DNA of 64,000 nt from Dactylosporangium aurantiacum (GTDB lineage: Bacteria > Actinomycetota > Actinomycetes > Mycobacteriales > Micromonosporaceae): contig NZ_JNYJ01000036.1 in the NCBI RefSeq assembly GCF_000716715.1, forward strand, positions 1 to 64,000. Direction: 5' to 3'. Below are positions 1 to 8,533 of the stretch, piece after piece. The position numbers and the translations under genes are program-made. Under the pieces are notes generated by a model, which did no database searches, was not told the DNA's origin, and saw only the letters and a program-made list of their open reading frames with translations. How positions within the stretch are numbered: position 1 is the first letter of the stretch; the number at the start of each line of letters is the position of its first letter.

Positions 1-141
1 GCCGGCCGCGTCGTCCGCCGCCCGGTTGATGCGGTAGCCGGAGGAGAGCTTCTCCAGCGACTTGCTCATCTGGCTGTCGGTCACCGACAGGTTCCGGTAC
101 GAGTTCTGGGCGGCGATGTTGTTGTTGATACGAAGACCCAT
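1..141 (-). CDS. fliC: Flagellin N-terminus (gene runs off the left edge)
   Basis: Only the first 47 codons are in the window. The product begins [18 protein letters not shown] and continues through a segment with [17 protein letters not shown]. This is the conserved D0/D1 start of bacterial flagellin, the filament subunit exported by the flagellar type III apparatus. The ATG at 141-139 follows AAGGAGG with good spacing (complement of 148-154). A stem-loop (171-192) and a sigma-28-like promoter (202-229) lie upstream. Flagellin in an otherwise actinomycete-like genome points to a genus with motile cells or zoospores, such as Actinoplanes; that taxonomic step is inference. The C-terminus is not visible. 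Confidence 0.95.
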   Translation of the reverse strand, partial: MGLRINNNIAAQNSYRNLSVTDSQMSKSLEKLSSGYRINRAADDAAG

Positions 142-170
142 GATGTTTCCTCCTTGAATCGGGTCGTGCA

Positions 171-192
171 GCGGGGCCGTCCGTGGCCCCGC
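171..192 (-). promoter_or_regulatory. Stem-loop in the flagellin leader
   Basis: GCGGGGCC and GGCCCCGC form a perfect 8-bp stem around a 6-base loop. It lies between the predicted flagellin promoter and its ribosome binding site, so it should be in the 5' untranslated RNA. It could stabilise the message or hold a regulator site. There is no T-tract, so it is not a typical terminator. Confidence 0.5.
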
Positions 193-201
193 ACGGTGAT
201 G

Positions 202-229
202 ACATCGGTGCCCCGGCCGCGGGCTTGAG
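202..229 (-). promoter_or_regulatory. Candidate sigma-28 (FliA) promoter for flagellin
   Basis: On the minus strand CTCA is followed by 16 bases and then ACCGATGT. This resembles the FliA pattern of a CTCA-type -35 and a GCCGATAA-type -10. It lies about 60 bases upstream of the flagellin start and points towards it. Only the CCGAT core of the -10 matches well, so this is a candidate. Confidence 0.5.
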
Positions 230-273
230 GGATCGCCGCGAACTTTCTTCCGCGGGCGTGACAGGGTCTGCGT

Positions 274-996
274 ATGGGCATGTACGGGTACGTCGACGGG
301 GTCTCGTTCTGGGAGCCGGGCAGCAACACCGCGCAGCTGTTCGCGGCGCAGGTGCGGGTGATGGAGGACCGCGTCCAGCGCGCCAGCGGCATCCTCGGCC
401 CCGAGAGCGACGAGCTGCACTTCGATCCGTTGAAGCTGCGCGAGTTCTTCGTGTTCCTGCTCAACGACTGGAACCGGCAGGGTTCGCCGGCGTACCGGGC
501 GATGGCGCTGGGCACCATGCAGGTGCTCGCCGTGCTCGACGAGCACCTCAACGGGCCGCTACGGGAGCTCGGCGGCAACCCGGAGATCCGCGACGGCATG
601 CGCGTGGCGCTGCCGCCGGCCCAGTTGGAGCCGGTCGCGTGGGGGCCGCCGACGGCGCGGGACCTGCCGCCGTCGGTCCGCTTCGAGCTGGCGGCGATCG
701 TGTTGGATCTTGTGCGAGGCTGGTACCAGACGATCGAGGCGCGCACGGGCGGCCAGGGCTGGCAGGGTGACCGGCTGCGGGCGGTCATCGACGGGTATCC
801 CGTGCCGCTGCTGCTGCCGCCGCACCGGATCCCGCCGGACCTCATGAGCACCGACGAGGGTTTTCGCAGGCTGAGCGTGATGTCGTTGTGGGACACCGTC
901 TACGGGGTGTCCCGGCTGCGCCTGGCGGTGGTGCACGACGAGCTCGGGCACCGCATCACCTGGCTCGGCTTCGGTGACCCGCCGAGCGTGGCGTGA
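274..996 (+). CDS. Conserved hypothetical protein, possibly DUF6086-like
   Basis: A 240-residue soluble protein without signal peptide or membrane segment. The N-terminal third ([18 protein letters not shown], then an acidic stretch before LREFFVFLL) resembles from memory the DUF6086 family of actinobacterial proteins of unknown function. The rest is not recognised. A NANNNT hexamer (CAGGGT, 262-267) ends six bases before the ATG, so the message may be leaderless. It is divergent from flagellin and shares the 142-273 spacer; no functional link to motility is visible. Confidence 0.6.
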   Translation: MGMYGYVDGVSFWEPGSNTAQLFAAQVRVMEDRVQRASGILGPESDELHFDPLKLREFFVFLLNDWNRQGSPAYRAMALGTMQVLAVLDEHLNGPLRELGGNPEIRDGMRVALPPAQLEPVAWGPPTARDLPPSVRFELAAIVLDLVRGWYQTIEARTGGQGWQGDRLRAVIDGYPVPLLLPPHRIPPDLMSTDEGFRRLSVMSLWDTVYGVSRLRLAVVHDELGHRITWLGFGDPPSVA

Positions 997-1099
997 AGTG
1001 AACCTCAGCGGCGCGTGCGAGCTCACCCGCGCCGAGACCGGCCGGCCCGGATCGAGGACCGGGGTGCGGCGCCGCGCCCCCGGTCCGTCGGGCCTTCTG

Positions 1100-1453
1100 T
1101 CAGCGGCGCACCGAGCGCTCGATCAGGTCGACCGTGGTGCGCGGGTCGTCGACCTGGATGACCAGCCGGGCGTACCGCTCGTCGGCCAGCTCCACGACGA
1201 TGGCCTTCTCCGCGTCCCGGACGTCCCAGAACACCTTCTCCCCGTCCAGGTGGAAGGTGCCGGCGGTGATCACGTTGGGGATGTGCGCCCCGGGCGCCCG
1301 GATCCCTTTCGGCTGGCGGATCATGCCCGGGTCCGCGGTCGCCCCGCGCACGTTCGCGAGCGGGATCGCCAGCCGGCTCTTGAGCGCCCAGAGCTTGTCC
1401 AGCCCTTCGATCTCCACGACGAGCGTGTCCCTGTCGATGCTGACCGTTGCCAT
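1100..1453 (-). CDS. Conserved actinobacterial protein of unknown function
   Basis: A 117-residue soluble protein beginning MATVSIDRDTLVVEIEGLDK, with alternating hydrophobic beta-strand pattern. It contains a conserved-looking block near residues 37-75 (VRGATADPG, then RAPGAHIPNVITAGTF). I recall such proteins as common beside actinobacterial TetR genes but know no function; a PH-like beta fold is possible. An in-frame GTG at 1462 overlaps the TetR stop, but the ATG at 1453 has AAGGGG about eight bases upstream and matches the family start. It is the second gene of the TetR operon. Confidence 0.75.
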   Translation of the reverse strand: MATVSIDRDTLVVEIEGLDKLWALKSRLAIPLANVRGATADPGMIRQPKGIRAPGAHIPNVITAGTFHLDGEKVFWDVRDAEKAIVVELADERYARLVIQVDDPRTTVDLIERSVRR

Positions 1454-1458
1454 GTCCC

Positions 1459-1884
1459 TCACCCCTTGTTGTCCGATACGTCGATGCGCGCCCGGAGCCG
1501 CCGCCCCAGCAGCCCGGTGGCCCGCTCCTGCCCGAGCGCCGCGTCGAGGCGGGCCAGCGCCCCGTTGAGCAGCGCCGCCACCTCCGGGTCGCCCGGCGCC
1601 TGCTCGACGGCGGCCAGCAGCAGCAGGTCGAGCGCCGCGCCGTCCAGCAGGGCCTCGATGTCCCCGGCGGCGAGCAGCGGCTCCAGCTCGTGCGCCAGAT
1701 ACCAGCGCAGCGCGGTCAGGTAGAGCCCCCGCTTGCTGCCGAAGGTCTTGTACAGGCTGTTGCGGTGCACGCCGAGCCCGTTGACCAGGTCGTCGACCGA
1801 CAGCCCGGCATAGGCCCGCGCCGCGAACAGCCTGACCGCCGCCCGGGTGACCGCCTTCTCGTCAAACCCCCTCGGCCGTCCCAT
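1459..1884 (-). CDS. TetR family transcriptional regulator
   Basis: A 141-residue protein with an N-terminal TetR helix-turn-helix: FDEKAVTRAAVRLFAA, then GLSVDDLVNGLGVHRNSLYKTF at about residues 28-49. The ligand-binding part is short (TetR proteins are usually 180-220 residues) but there is no obvious break. Its own promoter is well formed (see 1891-1937) and flanked by palindrome arms, so autorepression is likely. The downstream gene at 1100-1453 starts at or near its stop and is the probable co-regulated partner. The ligand is unknown. Confidence 0.88.
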   Translation of the reverse strand: MGRPRGFDEKAVTRAAVRLFAARAYAGLSVDDLVNGLGVHRNSLYKTFGSKRGLYLTALRWYLAHELEPLLAAGDIEALLDGAALDLLLLAAVEQAPGDPEVAALLNGALARLDAALGQERATGLLGRRLRARIDVSDNKG

Positions 1885-1890
1885 GCCTCA

Positions 1891-1937
1891 ACCATAAGAG
1901 TTTAGGAACGCTCAGTCAAGAACAATCGTTCCTAAAC
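1891..1937 (-). promoter_or_regulatory. tetR promoter with an 11-bp inverted-repeat operator
   Basis: GTTTAGGAACG (1900-1910) and CGTTCCTAAAC (1927-1937) are perfect 11-bp arms separated by 16 bases. On the minus strand TTGACT (1914-1919), 17 bases and TATGGT (1891-1896) form a good -35/-10, and the tetR ATG follows six bases later. One arm lies in the spacer and the other just upstream of the -35. The palindrome also lies upstream of the divergent gene at 1970, whose -10 could be TACGGT at 1959-1964. Confidence 0.8.
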
Positions 1938-1969
1938 CCTGCCCCGACCGATCACGGTTACGGTGCGGC

Positions 1970-2317
1970 ATGGGCACCGTGATTCTCATCGACGACCTGC
2001 GGTCCTTCGTCGACGGGCGGCCGGCCGAGGTCGCCCGCACCAGCGCCGAAGGGGTCGAGCTGCTGCGCCGGCACCGGGCAGACCGCATCGACGAGCTGTG
2101 GCTGGACCACGACCTGGGCGGGGAGGACACCACCTGGCCCGTCGTGGAGCTGCTCGAGCTGGCCGCGTTCGAGCAGCACCCCTTCGACGTCGGCGTCGTG
2201 CTGATCCACTCCGCCAACCCACCAGGCGGCGCCAAGATGCTGCAGGCGCTGCGCCGGTGGGGGTACCCGGTCCGGCTGGCCGCCGGCTCGCCGCTCGTCG
2301 GCTACATCGATGGTTGA
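1970..2317 (+). CDS. Cyclic-phosphate processing receiver-domain protein
   Basis: A 115-residue single-domain protein: MGTVILIDDLRSF at the start, an acidic ELWLDHDLGGEDT near residues 43-55, and VGVVLIHSANPPGGAKM near residues 73-90. This is the pattern of the small receiver-like (cREC) family tied to cyclic-phosphate chemistry by genome context. The Asp pairs at the strand ends resemble the acidic pocket of response regulators. It may be leaderless: TACGGT ends five bases before the ATG. It shares the upstream palindrome with tetR, so co-regulation is possible. Confidence 0.75.
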   Translation: MGTVILIDDLRSFVDGRPAEVARTSAEGVELLRRHRADRIDELWLDHDLGGEDTTWPVVELLELAAFEQHPFDVGVVLIHSANPPGGAKMLQALRRWGYPVRLAAGSPLVGYIDG

Positions 2318-2360
2318 CGGGTTGCGGAAGGTGCACTAGCTTCGCGGCTACTGCAAGTCG

Positions 2361-2398
2361 CTTCCGAAATCGGATCCGCCATAAGCCGATTCCGGAAG
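2361..2398 (+). promoter_or_regulatory. Inverted repeat upstream of the GH2 gene
   Basis: CTTCCGAAATCGG (2361-2373) and CCGATTCCGGAAG (2386-2398) match at 12 of 13 positions around a 12-base spacer. It sits 32 bases before the GTG of the secreted glycosidase. It could be an operator for a sugar-responsive repressor or a leader hairpin. The centre is not the CG-centred palindrome of LacI proteins. Confidence 0.5.
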
Positions 2399-2429
2399 GC
2401 GTATTCCTGCGAAGCCATCGGAGGCTCGT

Positions 2430-5400
2430 GTGGTGCGGCATCGGCGTGACGTTCTGAAGCTCATCGGGGCCGGCACCGCCGGCGCCCTGCTGCCCTTGGG
2501 CGGCGGCGACACGGCCGCGCGGGCCGCCGGGACCGGCAGCGTGCCGCTGGACGGGGTGTGGCGGTTCGCGACCGACCCCGGCAACACCGGCGAGGCGGCC
2601 GGCTGGGCGCAGCCCGGGTTCGACGACTCGGGGTGGGCGACGCTGCGCGTGCCGGGCAACTGGGACGTCCACGACGCCTGGGCCGGTTACCGCGGCTGGG
2701 GCTGGCACCGGCGCACCGTCGCGGCGCCGGCCGTCACCGCCGGGCAGGTCGTGCGGCTGCGGTTCGAGGCGGTGTACCACCGGGCCAGGGTCTGGTTCAA
2801 CGGCGCCTACCTGGGCGAGCACGTCGGCGGCTACACGCCGTTCGAGTTCGACGTGACGAGCCGGCTGCAGGCCACCAACACCGTGGTGGTCGCGGCCAGC
2901 AACACGTACTCGATCGGGGCGTGGTGGCCGTGGGGTGGGATCAGCCGGTCGGTGTCGCTCACCGTCGACGCCGCGGTGCGGGTCGAGCGGCAGCACGTCA
3001 TCGCCACGCCGGACCTCGGCACCGGGGCCGGCAGCGTGGTGAACTGGGTGACCCTGTCCAACGCGGGCGCCACCGCGCGGACCGTCACCGTCCGCAGCGC
3101 CTACCCGTGGGGCGCGCCCGCGACGACGGTCACCGTGCCGGCCCGGGGCACCGCCGAGGCGCGGCTGGACAGTGCCGTCCCGGCCGGCGGCTACGAGCTG
3201 TGGGGGTTGGACCGGCCCACCCTGTACACCTGCGACACCACCGTGACCGACGGCGCGACCGTGCTGCACACCAGGACCGACCGGTTCGGCTTCCGCAAGG
3301 TCGAGGTGCGCGGCACGGCCATCCACCTCAACGGCGAGCCGGTCCGGCTCAACGGCTACAACAGGGTCGGCGACGACCGGGTCGCCGGCGCGACCGAGCC
3401 GGTCTACCTGGTGCGGCGCGACCTGGACCGGATGAAGGCGGCCGGCGCCGGGCTGATGCGCATCCACCACGTGCCGCAGACCCCGGAGCTGCTCGACTAC
3501 GCCGACGAGATCGGCATGCTGCTCATCGAGGAGATCCCGGTCTGGGGCAGCGGGGCGAACCTCGACCCGGCGGACGGGACCACCCGCGCCGAGCTGCGCG
3601 ACATGATCCGCCGCGACTACAACCACCCGTCGATCGTCGCCTGGTCGGTGGCGAACGAGATCCGCGGCACCAGCGAGGAGGGGCGCGTCTTCGTCCGGGA
3701 GATGATCGCGTACATCAAGTCCACACTGGACAGCACCCGGCTGTGCACCTACGTCAGCAACAGCTTCGGCGGCGCCGCCACGGCCGCGGCGGAGGCCCTG
3801 CAGTACACCGATTTCGCCTGTATCAACATGTACGGCGGCTTCGCCTCGGGCGCCGATCACGTGCACGGGCTCTACCCGGACAAGCCGATCTTCGTCTCCG
3901 AGTACAGCTCCGACAGCTTCACGTTCCCGACCAGCCGCGAGGACCCCGACTTCCGCACGACCAGCGACGCCGCCGCGACCGTGTTCCCCGTGCGGCCGTG
4001 GATCGTGGGCAGCTCGCACTGGACGTTCAACGACTACCGCAGCAACTTCGGCGGCAGCTCGGCCAACCAGGTCCGCGGCTGGGGCATCCAGAACGTGTGG
4101 GGGCAGCGGAAGCGGGCGTACGCGCAGCTGCAGGCCACCAACGCGGTCGTGCGCGGGCTCGGGGTCACCGCCGGGACCGGGCTGAGCCTGCTCACCGTGC
4201 AGCCGCGCACCGACGCGCCGGCCCGGATCCTGCGCGGCCACCGCCTCACCTGGCAGGTGACCGACGCGCAGGGCGCCGTGCTCGACGGGCGGATCGTGCC
4301 GCTGCCCGACATCGTGCCCGGCGCGGCCGCCCTGCAGCGGGCGGTGCGCTGGAGCGACCCCGGCACCGCCGTGCGCCAGCGGCTCACCCTCCTCGCGCCG
4401 TCCGGCCACGAGGTCGCCGTCACCACCCTCGACCTGCGCCCGCCCGCGGCGCCGGTCATCCGGCAGGTGGTCGCCGCGAACGGCGCCGTCCGCGTCGTCT
4501 TCGACCGGGTCGCCAACGCCGACAACTACCGGGTGCTCACCTCGACCGGCGGCACCGGCGCCGACACGGTCAACGGCTTCGCCGACCTGACCGGCCTCGC
4601 CAACGGCACCGCCGTGCAGGTGCGGGTCGTCGCCCTCAACGGCGCCGGCGTCTCGGCCGCGTCCCAGCCGGTCACCGTCACCCCCACCGGCACGCTGGCC
4701 TTGCCGCCGAAGGTCCAGGACGTGGTGCCGGTCGACGGCGGGTTCGTGCTCGGCTTCATCGTCGCCCCGGACGCCACCGACCATCAGGTGCGGGTGCTGG
4801 ACGGCGGCACCGTCGTGCGGGAGTTCACCACGCCGCTCAAGGGCTCGGTCCGCGTCACCGGCGCGGCGACCGCCGTGCGGATCAAGGGCGCCAACACGGT
4901 CTGGAGCGAAGAGGTGCCGGTCACCGCGGCGACCTTCGCCGTGCACGGCGCGCTGACCGCCGACGACCGGGTCGCGGTGCGGATCACCCCGCACCCGCAG
5001 GCCGAGCGGTACGAGGTGACCGCCACCGGCGGCGGTCGCACCGTGGTGCGCGTCGTGGAGTCCTCCGCCGTCGAGCTGCTCACCGTCGCCGGGCTGGTCG
5101 CCGACGCCGCCCAGCAGGTGAGCGTGCGGTGCGGCACCGCCGCCGGCTGGTCCGCGCCGCGGACGCTGACCACCCGCACCACCCCGCCGCTGCCGACCGG
5201 CGCGCCGGCCACGCCGACCGGCCTGGGCAGCTCGACCACCGACGGCGTGACGACCCTGGTCTGGTCCGCGGCCGCGGGCGCCGCCGGCTACCTGGTCGCC
5301 GCCGCCGACTGCGGCCCGGAGCGCACGGTGGCCGTCGTCGCCGGCGCCACCACGCTGGTGCTCGGCGCGCAGAGCGGCGTCGCGGGGATCGCCTACCGGG

Positions 5401-5882
5401 TCACCGCGGTCGGCGAGGGCGGCACCAGCGCGCCGTCGGCCGGCTACGTGGTGCCCGGCACGCCGGGCCCGCGGCAGGTGACGGTCACGCCGCTGGACAC
5501 CACCGCCGACTGCGCCGGATCCGTCCGGTACCGCGAGACCGGCACCTGGCTGGCGAGCAGCCTCGCCGGCGTCGACGGCACCCCGAGCCGGTACAGCGAC
5601 ACCGGCGGCTCCACCGCCACCTGGGCGCCGACGCTGCGCGCCGCCGGCACGTACCGCGTCGAGGTCTGGGTGCCGGCCAGCACCAGCAGCACGACCGCCG
5701 CCGCGTACCAGATCACCCACGCCGGCGGCACGGCGCAGGTCACGGTGGACCAGGTCGCGGCGGGCGGTGCCTGGCACACCCTTGGCACGTGGGCCTTCGC
5801 GCAGGGCACGGCCGGCAAGGTCGTGCTGACCGCCGGCACGGCCTTCGCCAGGGCGAACGCCGTCCGGTTCACGCCCGCCTGA
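2430..5882 (+). CDS. Secreted GH2 glycoside hydrolase with C-terminal golvesin-like domain
   Basis: A 1150-residue exported enzyme. The start has a twin-arginine-like signal (RHRRDVLKLIGAGTAGALL). A jelly-roll sugar-binding domain (about 40-190) and an Ig-like domain precede the GH2 TIM barrel. E410 in NHPSIVAWSVANE is the expected acid/base and E491 in KPIFVSEYSS the expected nucleophile. Several FN3-like repeats (about 670-1020) lead to a golvesin-type beta domain (about 1025-1150, YRETGTWLASS to ANAVRFTPA). Substrate is uncertain: beta-galactosidase, glucuronidase or mannosidase-like. GTG at 2430 is chosen for GGAGG at 2420-2424. Confidence 0.9.
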   Translation: MVRHRRDVLKLIGAGTAGALLPLGGGDTAARAAGTGSVPLDGVWRFATDPGNTGEAAGWAQPGFDDSGWATLRVPGNWDVHDAWAGYRGWGWHRRTVAAPAVTAGQVVRLRFEAVYHRARVWFNGAYLGEHVGGYTPFEFDVTSRLQATNTVVVAASNTYSIGAWWPWGGISRSVSLTVDAAVRVERQHVIATPDLGTGAGSVVNWVTLSNAGATARTVTVRSAYPWGAPATTVTVPARGTAEARLDSAVPAGGYELWGLDRPTLYTCDTTVTDGATVLHTRTDRFGFRKVEVRGTAIHLNGEPVRLNGYNRVGDDRVAGATEPVYLVRRDLDRMKAAGAGLMRIHHVPQTPELLDYADEIGMLLIEEIPVWGSGANLDPADGTTRAELRDMIRRDYNHPSIVAWSVANEIRGTSEEGRVFVREMIAYIKSTLDSTRLCTYVSNSFGGAATAAAEALQYTDFACINMYGGFASGADHVHGLYPDKPIFVSEYSSDSFTFPTSREDPDFRTTSDAAATVFPVRPWIVGSSHWTFNDYRSNFGGSSANQVRGWGIQNVWGQRKRAYAQLQATNAVVRGLGVTAGTGLSLLTVQPRTDAPARILRGHRLTWQVTDAQGAVLDGRIVPLPDIVPGAAALQRAVRWSDPGTAVRQRLTLLAPSGHEVAVTTLDLRPPAAPVIRQVVAANGAVRVVFDRVANADNYRVLTSTGGTGADTVNGFADLTGLANGTAVQVRVVALNGAGVSAASQPVTVTPTGTLALPPKVQDVVPVDGGFVLGFIVAPDATDHQVRVLDGGTVVREFTTPLKGSVRVTGAATAVRIKGANTVWSEEVPVTAATFAVHGALTADDRVAVRITPHPQAERYEVTATGGGRTVVRVVESSAVELLTVAGLVADAAQQVSVRCGTAAGWSAPRTLTTRTTPPLPTGAPATPTGLGSSTTDGVTTLVWSAAAGAAGYLVAAADCGPERTVAVVAGATTLVLGAQSGVAGIAYRVTAVGEGGTSAPSAGYVVPGTPGPRQVTVTPLDTTADCAGSVRYRETGTWLASSLAGVDGTPSRYSDTGGSTATWAPTLRAAGTYRVEVWVPASTSSTTAAAYQITHAGGTAQVTVDQVAAGGAWHTLGTWAFAQGTAGKVVLTAGTAFARANAVRFTPA

Positions 5883-5925
5883 AAATGCGTGACGGTCCGG
5901 CCGGGGCAGGTGCCAGGATGGCGCG

Positions 5926-6468
5926 ATGCAGTTCACGATCAGAGCGGTCCGCGCCGACGACTGGCCGCTGGTGAAGGAGCTCCGGCTGGCCGCCCTGCAG
6001 GATCCGGTGGCGCCGATCGCGTTCCTCGACACGTACGACAGATCCGTCGCCCAGCCCGACAGCTTCTGGCAGGGCCGCACCGCCGACGCCGCGGAGGGCA
6101 GGACCGTGCGGCAGTTCATCGGCGAGGACGGCGCCGGGCGCTGGCTGGGCAGCGTGACCGTCCTGGTGGAGCCGGCCGGCGTGCAGGACTACTTCGGGCA
6201 CACGCCCGAGGTCGCGCAGACACACGTCGTCGGCGTGTTCGTGCGGCCCGAGGCGCGCGGCACCGGGCTCGCGGCGGCGCTGTTCGAGGCGGCGCTGGCG
6301 TGGTCGTGGGAGCTGAGCGAGCCGAAGGTCGACCGGGTGCGGCTGTACGTGCACGAGGACAACGCCCGCGCCCAGGCGATGTACGCGAAGGCCGGGTTCC
6401 GCCGGTCCGGGGTCGCCGTGGACGCGGCGGCCGGGCGCGAGTTCGAGTACGCGATCGAGCGCGGCTGA
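5926..6468 (+). CDS. GNAT family N-acetyltransferase
   Basis: A 180-residue acetyltransferase. The beta-4/alpha-3 acetyl-CoA motif is HVVGVFVRPEARGTGLAAALF near residues 105-125, and the C-terminal motif is NARAQAMYAKAGFRRSG. The substrate cannot be read from sequence. CAGGAT (5914-5919) ends six bases before the ATG and there is no ribosome binding site, so a leaderless message is likely. It follows the GH2 gene by 43 bases without a visible terminator. Confidence 0.88.
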   Translation: MQFTIRAVRADDWPLVKELRLAALQDPVAPIAFLDTYDRSVAQPDSFWQGRTADAAEGRTVRQFIGEDGAGRWLGSVTVLVEPAGVQDYFGHTPEVAQTHVVGVFVRPEARGTGLAAALFEAALAWSWELSEPKVDRVRLYVHEDNARAQAMYAKAGFRRSGVAVDAAAGREFEYAIERG

Positions 6469-6491
6469 GCCGTGCGACCGGCCCGGCCGCC

Positions 6492-8282
6492 TCAGCGGAT
6501 CAGGTTCCGCAGGAACTGCAGGTCCTGGCGGCCGGTCCAGATCGGGGCGCGGGCGTAGGGCCGCTGCGACCTCGCGTGCGGGTCGGCACCGGCGTCCAGC
6601 AGCCCGCGCACCAGCTCCGGCGTGCCGTAGTCGACGGCCGCGTGCAGCGGGGTCTCGCCGTCCAGGTCGCGGGCGTGCACGTCGAGGCCGGCGGCGAGCA
6701 GCCACGGCAGCAGGTCCGCCCCGGACAGCCAGGGCAGCAGGTGCAGCAGGGTGCGGCCCCGCTCGTCGCGCACGTGCGGGTCGACACCACCGTCCAGGGC
6801 GGCGGCCACCGCCGGGCCGTCGCCGTACCGGACCAGGGCGAGCAGGTCACGGCGCAGCCCACGCATCGGGCCGGGCATCCGCACCGTGGCGTCCCGCCAG
6901 CCGTCCTGCGCGGCCACGCAGCCCTGCACCCGGCCGCCGAGGGCCTTGATCACGTGCTCGCGCTGGATCTCGACCGGCGGGTGCGGCAGGTGCACCGCGC
7001 CGCCGCGCAGCACCACCTCGTGCACGGCGCGGTCGCAGTACACCCGAACCCGGTCGCGCAGTCCGGGCGGTGGCGGCGGTGGCGGTACCGCGGCGGCCGG
7101 GAACAACGCCTGGTGCACCAGCGGGTGCAGCTGGTCCGGGCGCACCGCCCCCGCGAGCAGGGCGGTCAGCTCGGCGGGCCGGCGGGCCAGCACGTGCGGC
7201 AGCCGCGGCACGCGGGCCAGTTCGAGGCCGAACTCGGCGACCTCGGCGCGGCGGCGGGCGTCGTCGGCCCTGCCGTAGGGCACGCTCGCGACCAGCCGGG
7301 CGCGCGGCCGGCCGGTGTCGAGCCGGTCCAGCACGATGCAGCGCCCCCGCACGTCGACGCGGACCAGCCCGGCGCGCTCGTCGACGTCGAGCGGCAGCGG
7401 GTCCGGCACCGGCGCCGGCACCAGCCGGCTGATCTCGTGGGCGTGCGCGGTGTAGCCGGGCTCGGACGTCGGCTCCCGCTCCACCGGCGCGACCCGCCGC
7501 GCGTCCGTGACGTGCGCGACCACCCGGCGGGCCGCGGCGGGGAGCGCCGCGTGCAGCGGCCGCAGCCAGCTCAGCGACCGCTCGACCACGCGCCGGCGGG
7601 CCTCGTCGCGGCCCGGTCCGGCGGCGAACGCGGCCGGGTCGATGCGCTCCCGGCCCCACCCGTCGTCGAACAGCAGCACCTCGAGCGCGAACCCGGCCGC
7701 GGCCCACGCCTCGGCGTGCCGGCCGGCCTCGTCGAGCGCGATCGCCCGCTCCACCTGGCCTTCCGGCGCTTCGCCGGGCGCGCCGAGCCGCTCGCCGCCC
7801 GCCGTGAACTGGGGCAGCCGGGTCACGCCGCCGCAACGGGCCAGCAGCTCGCCCGTACGCCGGACGTCCCAGCGGTCCCGCAGCAACAGCAGCGCGTCGT
7901 CGCGCCGGCCGCTGGCCGTGCTGTCCAGTCGCTCGAACCTGATGCTGATCCGCTGCGGCCGGTCGAGCCGGTCCGGTGGCCGGGCGACCAGGGCGTGCAC
8001 GTCGGGGAACAGCGCCAGCGGCAGCCGCAGCCCGGTGCGCAGCAGCCCGTCGACCGGCCGTCGGGGCAGGTGCCAGCGCAGCAGGTCGGGCACGAGGTGG
8101 CGCAGGTCGTCCTCGGCCCGCTCGGCGACCTCGGTGCCGTGGACCCGGCGGACGGCGGCCAGGTCGACGTCGACGTCGACGGCCGCGGCGGCGCACGCAC
8201 CCCGCCAGTCGCCCGCCAGCCGGCGCGCGGTGGCCCGCTCGATCATCCACGCCGGCACCGCGGACGGATGCAGCGGCAGCAC
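6492..8282 (-). CDS. Ankyrin-repeat protein with a large uncharacterised N-terminal region
   Basis: A 596-residue cytoplasmic protein starting [19 protein letters not shown], a family I recall as widespread in actinomycetes without known function. The last ~100 residues hold ankyrin repeats ([40 protein letters not shown]). The middle has a proline run (residues about 420-428) and DNA- or ligand-binding potential is unknown. The open frame extends through the tRNA-Arg gene upstream; the GTG at 8282 is chosen because AAGGAGG (complement of 8288-8294) lies six bases before it and because the extension would translate the tRNA. Confidence 0.8.
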   Translation of the reverse strand: MLPLHPSAVPAWMIERATARRLAGDWRGACAAAAVDVDVDLAAVRRVHGTEVAERAEDDLRHLVPDLLRWHLPRRPVDGLLRTGLRLPLALFPDVHALVARPPDRLDRPQRISIRFERLDSTASGRRDDALLLLRDRWDVRRTGELLARCGGVTRLPQFTAGGERLGAPGEAPEGQVERAIALDEAGRHAEAWAAAGFALEVLLFDDGWGRERIDPAAFAAGPGRDEARRRVVERSLSWLRPLHAALPAAARRVVAHVTDARRVAPVEREPTSEPGYTAHAHEISRLVPAPVPDPLPLDVDERAGLVRVDVRGRCIVLDRLDTGRPRARLVASVPYGRADDARRRAEVAEFGLELARVPRLPHVLARRPAELTALLAGAVRPDQLHPLVHQALFPAAAVPPPPPPPGLRDRVRVYCDRAVHEVVLRGGAVHLPHPPVEIQREHVIKALGGRVQGCVAAQDGWRDATVRMPGPMRGLRRDLLALVRYGDGPAVAAALDGGVDPHVRDERGRTLLHLLPWLSGADLLPWLLAAGLDVHARDLDGETPLHAAVDYGTPELVRGLLDAGADPHARSQRPYARAPIWTGRQDLQFLRNLIR

Positions 8283-8305
8283 CGGACCCTCCTTCGCGTC
8301 GAGGG

Positions 8306-8378
8306 CAGTGCCGACCGGATTCGAACCGGCGTTCTTCCGTTCCGGAGACGGACGCGACCACCTCTGCGCTACGGCCCT
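8306..8378 (-). tRNA. tRNA-Arg (anticodon CCG)
   Basis: A 73-base cloverleaf: acceptor AGGGCCG/CGGCACT, a 3-bp D stem, anticodon stem TCCGT/ACGGA with loop CTCCGGA (CCG at 34-36), T arm GCCGG-TTCGAAT-CCGGT, discriminator G. The acceptor has a G3-A70 mismatch. Outside the anticodon arm, one acceptor base and a variable-loop base it matches the neighbouring tRNA-Met. Bases GGC before the 5' end can pair with GCC after the 3' end, extending the helix. CCA is not encoded. Confidence 0.85.
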
Positions 8379-8408
8379 GCCGCGGCACACTGTAGCGATC
8401 GACGGGGG

Positions 8409-8481
8409 CAGTGCCGACCGGATTCGAACCGGCGTCCTTCCGGTTATGAGCCGGACGCGACCACCTCTGCGCTACGACCCT
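8409..8481 (-). tRNA. tRNA with anticodon CAU (Met-type)
   Basis: A 73-base cloverleaf with anticodon stem TCCGG/CCGGA and loop CTCATAA, giving CAU. D arm, T arm and 3' acceptor strand are identical to the tRNA-Arg(CCG) 30 bases downstream, including the unusual G3-A70 mismatch. It lacks the C1xA72 and GGG/CCC anticodon-stem signature of initiator tRNA, and its body differs from the elongator tRNA-Met I know from actinobacteria. CAU could also be Ile2 if lysidinylated. Identity beyond the anticodon is therefore uncertain. Confidence 0.8.
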
Positions 8482-8533
8482 GCCGCGGCCGATCGTAGCC
8501 GCGGCGCGCCAGGCGCCGCCCGAGGCCGGGCGC

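Noticed and set aside
1986-6119. A 1377-codon open frame on the minus strand opposite the GH2 gene
   Set aside because: It is a high-GC shadow: low-complexity Gly/Arg/Ala/Val composition, while the plus strand has full GH2 domains and catalytic residues.
8283-8390. N-terminal extension of the ankyrin protein (frame opens at 8390)
   Set aside because: The extra codons would translate the tRNA-Arg gene; a good ribosome binding site precedes the GTG at 8282.
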